From: JBFGFG01 sp041627475 | GTDB lineage: Bacteria > Actinomycetota > Nitriliruptoria > Nitriliruptorales > Nitriliruptoraceae | Direction: 5' to 3' | Assembly (NCBI GenBank): GCA_041627475.1 | Contig: JBFKQZ010000189.1 | Span: forward strand, 1-6,231 | Length of the DNA: 6,231 nucleotides | The notes under the pieces: model-generated | Seen by the model: only the letters and a program-made list of their open reading frames with translations | Database searches by the model: none | Told to the model about the DNA's origin: nothing | Shown here: positions 6,151-6,231 of the stretch, piece after piece | Layout of the letters: each line of letters begins with the position of its first letter | Numbering within the stretch: position 1 is the stretch's first letter | Translations under genes and position numbers: made by a program

Positions 6151-6231
6151 CCGACGCGACCGCCCACACCGGGCCCTTCGACACGGTGCTCGTCGCGAAC
6201 CGCGGCGAGATCGCCATCCGCGTCCTGCGGA
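6147..6231 (+). CDS. Acyl-CoA carboxylase alpha subunit (biotin carboxylase), N-terminus only
   Basis: The first 28 codons of a biotin-carboxylase subunit, cut by the right edge. After a ten-residue lead, FDTVLVANRGEIAIRVLR (11-28) is the highly conserved opening of the biotin carboxylase N-terminal domain shared by AccA, PccA, MccA and AtuF. The full protein should carry an ATP-grasp domain and, in most acyl-CoA carboxylases, a C-terminal biotin carrier domain, but neither is in view. The ATG overlaps the beta-subunit stop as ATGA, which indicates translational coupling and matched synthesis of the two subunits. A GGGGTGG run (6133-6139) seven bases upstream may serve as SD. Confidence 0.92.
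   Translation, partial: MTDATAHTGPFDTVLVANRGEIAIRVLR

Noticed and set aside
1..6231. A new multi-gene defence, secretion or toxin system
   Set aside because: The genes face different directions and fall into ordinary groups (carboxylase operon with its regulator, two envelope proteins, two small cytoplasmic proteins). No nuclease, ATPase, toxin/antitoxin pair, repeat array or mobile element is visible.

Overview
The window is GC-rich throughout, with codons ending mostly in G or C and Shine-Dalgarno (SD) sites of the GGAGG type. Together with secreted CWB2 cell-wall-binding repeats, a lipoprotein whose conserved pieces resemble actinobacterial hypothetical proteins, and a TetR-controlled acyl-CoA carboxylase operon, this points to Actinomycetota. 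A deep-branching group such as Nitriliruptoria or Acidimicrobiia is possible, but the sequence does not settle it. Coding density is high: the longest gene-free stretch is about 97 bases, and I see no tRNA, rRNA, CRISPR array, insertion sequence or prophage.

Layout. (1) Positions 1-887, minus strand: a DUF3291 protein followed by the N-terminal part of an NAD(P)-binding epimerase/dehydratase-like protein that runs off the left edge. A strong hairpin lies between them. (2) Positions 888-963: a short divergent intergenic region. (3) Positions 964-2763, plus strand: a secreted protein with three CWB2 repeats and a conserved C-terminal domain of unknown function. The only start that gives a signal peptide and a correctly spaced SD is a CTG at 964; the first conventional start (GTG 1060) falls after the signal peptide. 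(4) Positions 2767-3669, minus strand: a lipoprotein of unknown function, convergent with the CWB2 gene and separated from it by 3 bases. (5) Positions 3741-4430 (or 4457), minus strand: a TetR-family regulator. (6) Positions 4431-4527: a divergent control region with a 15-bp palindrome and overlapping -10-like boxes on both strands. (7) Positions 4528-6231, plus strand: the acyl-CoA carboxylase beta subunit, whose stop overlaps (ATGA) the start of the biotin-carboxylase alpha subunit, cut by the right edge.

How the parts fit. The right side is a recognisable catabolic module: a TetR repressor divergent from beta and alpha subunits of a biotin-dependent acyl-CoA carboxylase of the methylcrotonyl-/geranyl-CoA type, probably for breakdown of leucine or branched/isoprenoid acyl-CoAs. 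The centre holds two envelope proteins, one secreted and one lipid-anchored, that converge tail to tail but show no other functional link. The left side is a small cytoplasmic pair with no clear pathway. I found no sign of a wholly new multi-gene system. The most useful observations are the likely CTG start that hides a signal peptide, the uncharacterised domain fused to CWB2 repeats, and the compact palindrome/promoter arrangement in front of the carboxylase operon.
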